From AC-32 sp036522595 (GTDB lineage: Bacteria; Actinomycetota; Thermoleophilia; Gaiellales; Gaiellaceae), in assembly GCA_036522595.1 (NCBI GenBank), contig DATDFL010000232.1:1-5982 (forward strand): 5,982 nucleotides of DNA, in the 5' to 3' direction. The notes below the pieces were generated by a model. It had not been told where the DNA came from, did not search any database, and saw only the letters and a program-made list of their open reading frames with translations. The position numbers and the translations under genes are program-made. Positions within the stretch are counted from its first letter, which is position 1. Every line of letters begins with the position of its first letter. This document shows positions 5,867 through 5,982 of this stretch, piece by piece.

Positions 5867-5981
5867 GGGCTTCCTCGAACGCTTGGCGAGCCTCGTCGCC
5901 GTAAACCGCGAAGATGACGCGCTCGAGCGATTGCGGCTCGTAGCTCCGGGCCACGTCGACCATGATCTCGGCGCACTCGGC
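5859..5981 (-). CDS. Probable macro-domain (ADP-ribose-binding) protein, C-terminal 40 residues (truncated by window edge)
   Basis: On the minus strand, the frame open from 5981 to TGA 5861-5859 encodes 40 residues with no start inside the window. It reads AECAEIMVDVARSYE, then SLERVIFAVYGDEARQAFEEAL. This is the typical end of macro domains: a helix after the second ligand loop, a strand of the form LERVIFVLF-D-E, and a closing helix with AFE-x-AL. Macro domains bind ADP-ribose, and many hydrolyse O-acetyl-ADP-ribose or ADP-ribosylated proteins. The ligand-binding loops would lie beyond the edge, so activity cannot be judged. It overlaps the cyclodeaminase-like gene by 8 bp and holds that gene's ribosome site, so the two are probably translated in tandem. 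A competing frame over the same bases (5755-5976) is Arg-rich and looks like a shadow. Confidence 0.7.
   Translation of the reverse strand, partial: AECAEIMVDVARSYEPQSLERVIFAVYGDEARQAFEEALG
5872..5876 (-). promoter_or_regulatory. Ribosome binding site deciding the TTG start of the cyclodeaminase-like gene
   Basis: GAGGA on the minus strand (5876 to 5872) is followed by AGCCC and TTG at 5866-5864. The spacing is good and supports the TTG start, inside the last codons of the macro-domain gene. Confidence 0.6.
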
Positions 5982-5982
5982 A

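Noticed and set aside
4577..5917. 446-codon open frame on the plus strand, longer than several real genes here
   Set aside because: It lies antisense to the antiporter and cyclodeaminase-like genes, has a composition dominated by Arg, Asp, Glu, Gly and His with no recognisable domain, and is a typical GC-rich shadow frame.
5755..5976. 73-codon minus-strand frame at the right edge
   Set aside because: It is Arg-rich and motif-free, and it conflicts with the macro-domain tail and cyclodeaminase frames, which have family landmarks and a sensible ribosome site.

Overview
The window is a gene-dense, very GC-rich stretch of bacterial chromosome. It has strong G/C third-position preference, frequent GTG/TTG/CTG starts, overlapping genes and a likely leaderless transcript. 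Together with the protein families present, this points to an actinobacterium, possibly a deep-branching one such as Thermoleophilia; that placement is inferred from style, not from a marker gene. There are no RNA genes, mobile elements or CRISPR arrays, and no gene-free gap longer than 76 bp.

Layout. Bases 1-2609 (+) hold the 3' part of an MMPL/RND-type membrane transporter, followed with no gap by an NAD(P)-dependent epimerase/dehydratase-like protein. The start of the second gene appears to be a CTG overlapping the transporter's TGA. The only sizeable intergenic region, 2610-2685, carries two 10-bp direct repeats 22 bp apart and an extended -10-like element placed so that the next transcript would begin at the start codon. 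That gene (2686-3060, +) is a 124-residue tandem-CBS-domain protein.

From 3057 to the right edge everything is on the minus strand. In transcription order these are the tail of a probable macro-domain protein (entering from the right edge), a cyclodeaminase/cyclohydrolase (FTCD_C-like) protein, a short CPA1 cation/proton antiporter, and DNA polymerase IV (dinB). Their junctions are an 8-bp overlap, a 15-bp gap and a 4-bp GTGA overlap, so they are probably one operon whose promoter lies beyond the window. The dinB and CBS stop codons overlap tail to tail in a shared CTAG.

How the genes work together is only partly clear. The minus-strand set mixes a probable ADP-ribose-binding or -processing domain, a folate-type one-carbon enzyme fold, ion homeostasis and translesion synthesis. 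A stress-related theme is possible but unproven. I found no clearly new multi-gene system. The most useful observations are the non-AUG epimerase start (missed by ATG/GTG/TTG gene calling), the repeat-bearing leaderless promoter, the hidden macro-domain tail at the right edge, and the altered glycine motif in the cyclodeaminase-like protein.
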